Both the position numbers and the translations under genes were made by a program. Shown here piece after piece: positions 62,052-64,000 of a DNA stretch of 64,000 nt (its first letter is position 1; each line of letters opens with the position of its first letter). Source of the stretch: Anas platyrhynchos (taxonomy: Eukaryota; Chordata; Aves; Anseriformes; Anatidae); assembly GCF_047663525.1 (NCBI RefSeq), contig NC_092602.1:1743501-1807500 (forward strand). Direction: 5' to 3'. The notes beneath the pieces were generated by a model, which saw only the letters and a program-made list of their open reading frames with translations, had not been told where the DNA came from and searched no databases.

Positions 62052-63224
62052 CTGAAACGCAAATGGGGAGCGGTTAGATCACAGGGCAGCGGGTTCTGCT
62101 GGAAACCTGGAGATTATCAGCATTTGCTGATACCGAAATTCAACAAAAGAACCACAAAACGCGGGTTCCAGCCACCAGGAGAGCTGTAGGGCCATGTTTA
62201 GGGGCCGAGCACCTTACCCAATATCTTCCCCAAAATCCCAAGCTGCTAATGGCAGAGGTGTTTTGGTTAAATCCCCCGTATCTTCCCCCAAATCCCCAGC
62301 TGCTGATAGCAGAGGCATTTTAACGAAAGACCCAACATCTTCCCCCAAAATCCTAAGGCACTGACAGCACAGGTGTCTCAGGGGAACCCCAACCTCTCCC
62401 CCAGCTGCTCATGGCAGAGGTGTTTTGGTGAAATACCCAACTTCTTCCCCAAACCCCCCAGCTGCCAATAACCCCACTATTTTAACCAAAACCCCAACTT
62501 CTTCCCCCAACCCCCCACCTGCCGATAACCCCGCTATTTTAACCAAAAACCCAGCTTCTTCCCCAAACCCCTAGCTTCTGACAGCACCACTATTTTAACC
62601 AAAAACCCAACTTCTTCCCCCAAACCCCCACCTGCTGATACCCCCTCTATTTTACCCAAAACCCCAGCTTTTTCCCCCAAAACACCAACTACCGATACCC
62701 CCTCTATTTTACCCAAAACCCCAACTTTTTCCCCCAAAACCCCAACTACCGACAACCCCTCTACTTTACCCAAAACCCCAACTTTTTCCCCCAAACCTCC
62801 ACCTACCGATAACCCCTCTACTTTACCCAAAACCCCAACTTTTTCCCCCAAACCCCCACCTGCCAATACCCCCTCTATTTTACCCAAAACCCCAACTTCT
62901 TCCCCCAAAACCCCAACTACCGACAACCCCTCTACTTTACCCAAAACCCCAACTTTTTCCCCCAAACCCAAACCTGCTGATAACCCCCTATTTTACCCAA
63001 AACCCCCAACCCCCCCCACACACACCTTCCTTACCGGGAGCCGCCTCAGCCGTGCGGGGCAGCAACCGGAGCCCCCGGGGGGCCACGCTGAGGCCGGTAC
63101 AGCTCCTCCTGACGAAGGGCAGCGCCGCCAGCACGGCCAGGCCGCCCAGCAGCGCCGCCAGCAGCGCCGCCCGCCCCGCCGGGCCCCACGGGGCCGCCCG
63201 CCGCCGGGCCGCGGCCCGGCACAT
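60976..63224 (-). CDS. FICD (HYPE), ER Fic-domain AMPylase/deAMPylase of BiP (whole gene, two exons)
   Basis: Type II ER membrane enzyme that transfers AMP from ATP to BiP/HSPA5 when the ER is unstressed and removes it under stress. Exon 1 is 63224-63035 and exon 2 is 62051-60976 on the minus strand, giving 421 residues (human 458; the difference is mostly in exon 1). Residues 1-16 are a basic cytosolic tail and about 17-38 the membrane anchor. TPR repeats span about 70-150 ([30 protein letters not shown]). The inhibitory helix has TVAIEGN with Glu197, equivalent to human Glu234. The Fic motif HPFVDGNGR begins at His326, equivalent to human His363, and is complete. A sequon NTT lies at Asn238. 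The gene should be both able to AMPylate and autoinhibited. Confidence 0.98.
62215..63010. repeat. Minisatellite with a roughly 60-bp unit in FICD intron 1
   Basis: About 13 copies of a unit of the type ACCCAAAACCCCAACTTTTT, then CCCCCAAA, a CACCTGCCGATA-like segment and CCCCTCTATTTT. Copies at 62640-63000 are close to identical with a spacing of 58-60. Copies become progressively more diverged toward 62215. On the minus strand 60-base units keep one frame open for 145 codons, which is a repeat effect. Confidence 0.93.
63035..63224 (-). CDS. FICD coding exon 1 (residues 1-64)
   Basis: ATG at 63224-63222 and donor CCCG|GTAAGG. Arg/Ala-rich start then a Leu/Ala membrane anchor. Very GC-rich, which may explain omissions in assemblies. 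The exact start is the first Met in frame. Confidence 0.88.
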
Positions 63225-63560
63225 CCCGGGAGGGAGGCGGGCGGGCGCTAGGACCCTGCGGCGTCCCCGCGGACCCCTCTGCCCCCTGCGAAGCCCCGCC
63301 CACTCTCGTTTTAGGCTCTTCTATTGGTCGAGCGGCGGAGGTTCGGCTTTCTTATTGGCTGCTCGCGGAGGTGTGTCCCGCCCCTTCGCCGCGCTCCGCT
63401 TCCTGTTAAAGGGAGGGGGTTCCGGGTTGCGCCGCGCCCACCGGCGCGGGAGGGGCTCGTGGAGGGTGGTAATTGGTCAGCGGGGATGTCAGTCTTGGGA
63501 GGGGTAACCAATGAGAAGGGAGGTTTGGGATGGGGCGGGGCTGATGCGGCCGCGCTCTGT
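63225..63560 (-). promoter_or_regulatory. FICD promoter, CpG island with four CCAAT boxes
   Basis: CpG-rich DNA upstream of FICD. CCAAT boxes, mostly on the minus strand, lie at 63323-63327, 63354-63358 and 63472-63476, with one on plus at 63508-63512. The third is part of an ERSE. Transcription start not determined. Confidence 0.75.
63458..63476 (-). promoter_or_regulatory. ER stress response element (ERSE) of FICD
   Basis: On the minus strand this reads CCAAT, nine bases (TACCACCCT), then CCACG: a perfect match to the ERSE consensus CCAAT-N9-CCACG bound by NF-Y with ATF6 or XBP1. It lies about 235-250 bases upstream of the FICD ATG in the gene's orientation. FICD is a known unfolded-protein-response gene, so the site fits. 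Confidence 0.8.
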
Positions 63561-63599
63561 TGCTAGGCGACGGCTGCGGCCTGGGCCTAGGCCTGGGCC

Positions 63600-63880
63600 T
63601 GTGGAGGCCGCGCCTCGCCTGGGGGGGTCCTGGGGGGTCCTGCGGGGTGCTGGGGGTCCTGGGAGGGGTCCTGGGGGGTCCTGGGGCGTTCTTTTGGTCC
63701 TGAGGGGGTCCTGGAGGGTCCTGGGGGGGGTCCTGAGGAGATTCTCGGGGGTTCTGGAGGGGTCTTGGGGGGTTCTGGGGGTCCTGGGAGGGTCTTGGAG
63801 GTCCTGGGGGAGCCCTAGGGGGACCCTGGGGGGTTCTGGAGGTCCAGAGGGGTCCTGGGGAGGTCCTGGGGGTCCTATAA
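63600..63880. repeat. G-rich minisatellite upstream of FICD
   Basis: More than 15 copies of a GGTCCTGGGGG-like unit of 11-15 bases, variably interrupted. Open frames through it on both strands are by-products. Confidence 0.9.
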
Positions 63881-64000
63881 GGAACACGGGGCTGCACGGC
63901 TCCTGTGCACAAACAGGCACGAGCAGGGGGAGGCTGGCCAAAAGCTGAAGGAAAAGGGAACGTCCCCGGGGGCTGCAGGGACCTCACCCTGATTTCAGTC
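63881..64000. other. Right end of window
   Basis: I see no gene or named element in the last 120 bases. Confidence 0.6.

Noticed and set aside
60997-62055. 352-codon open frame on the plus strand, antisense to FICD
   Set aside because: It is the exact shadow of the GC-rich FICD exon 2, His/Gln/Val/Asp-rich with no known domain, and the minus-strand Fic protein is certain.
60911-62062. 383-codon open frame on the minus strand in another frame of FICD
   Set aside because: Arg/Gly-rich low-complexity translation of a wrong frame; the correct frame contains the Fic motif.
62534-62971. 145-codon minus-strand open frame of a 20-residue repeat ([12 protein letters not shown]-like)
   Set aside because: It arises because the 60-bp intronic minisatellite is a multiple of three. 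There is no signal, start context or exon border to support a protein.

Overview
This 64 kb window is vertebrate nuclear DNA, almost certainly from a bird and probably from a GC-rich, gene-dense microchromosome. The evidence is intron-rich protein-coding genes, CR1 LINE remnants as the only interspersed repeats I recognise, short introns, many CpG islands and very GC-rich minisatellites. I cannot name the species from sequence alone.

Six protein-coding genes are present, in the order and relative orientation I know from human 12q24.11 (read in reverse): CORO1C (+), SELPLG (+), TMEM119 (+), ISCU (-), SART3 (+), FICD (-). For all six I could place every coding exon with canonical splice sites and intact phase. 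The predicted proteins are coronin-1C (474 aa), PSGL-1 (408 aa), TMEM119 (235 aa), mitochondrial ISCU (160 aa), SART3 (941 aa) and FICD (421 aa).

Layout. Positions 1-12105 hold no coding exon and are probably the 5' UTR intron of CORO1C. Positions 12106-30840 carry the ten coding exons of CORO1C, followed by a 3' UTR of up to about 2.6 kb. The second CORO1C intron shown here holds a 95-bp minisatellite running into a CpG island with a perfect CArG box, a candidate internal promoter. Positions 33.4-43 kb are very GC-rich, full of simple repeats, and contain SELPLG and TMEM119. Each has its whole coding sequence in one exon behind an inferred noncoding first exon. TMEM119 and ISCU are tail to tail. 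ISCU and SART3 are head to head across about 300 bp of shared CpG-island promoter. SART3 and FICD are tail to tail, and FICD reads out towards the right end, where its promoter carries a perfect ER stress response element.

The genes do not form one pathway. CORO1C is an actin/Arp2/3 regulator, SELPLG a leukocyte selectin ligand, TMEM119 a single-pass membrane protein (microglia and osteoblast marker in mammals), ISCU the iron-sulfur scaffold, SART3 the U4/U6 snRNP recycling factor, and FICD the ER Fic enzyme that AMPylates and deAMPylates BiP. I found no wholly new gene system. The most interesting observations are regulatory and structural: the FICD ERSE, the internal CORO1C CArG island, a CR1 LINE lying against an ISCU splice acceptor, the four-fold 37-residue repeat and single candidate sulfotyrosine of PSGL-1, and several G-rich arrays that may explain why such loci drop out of assemblies.
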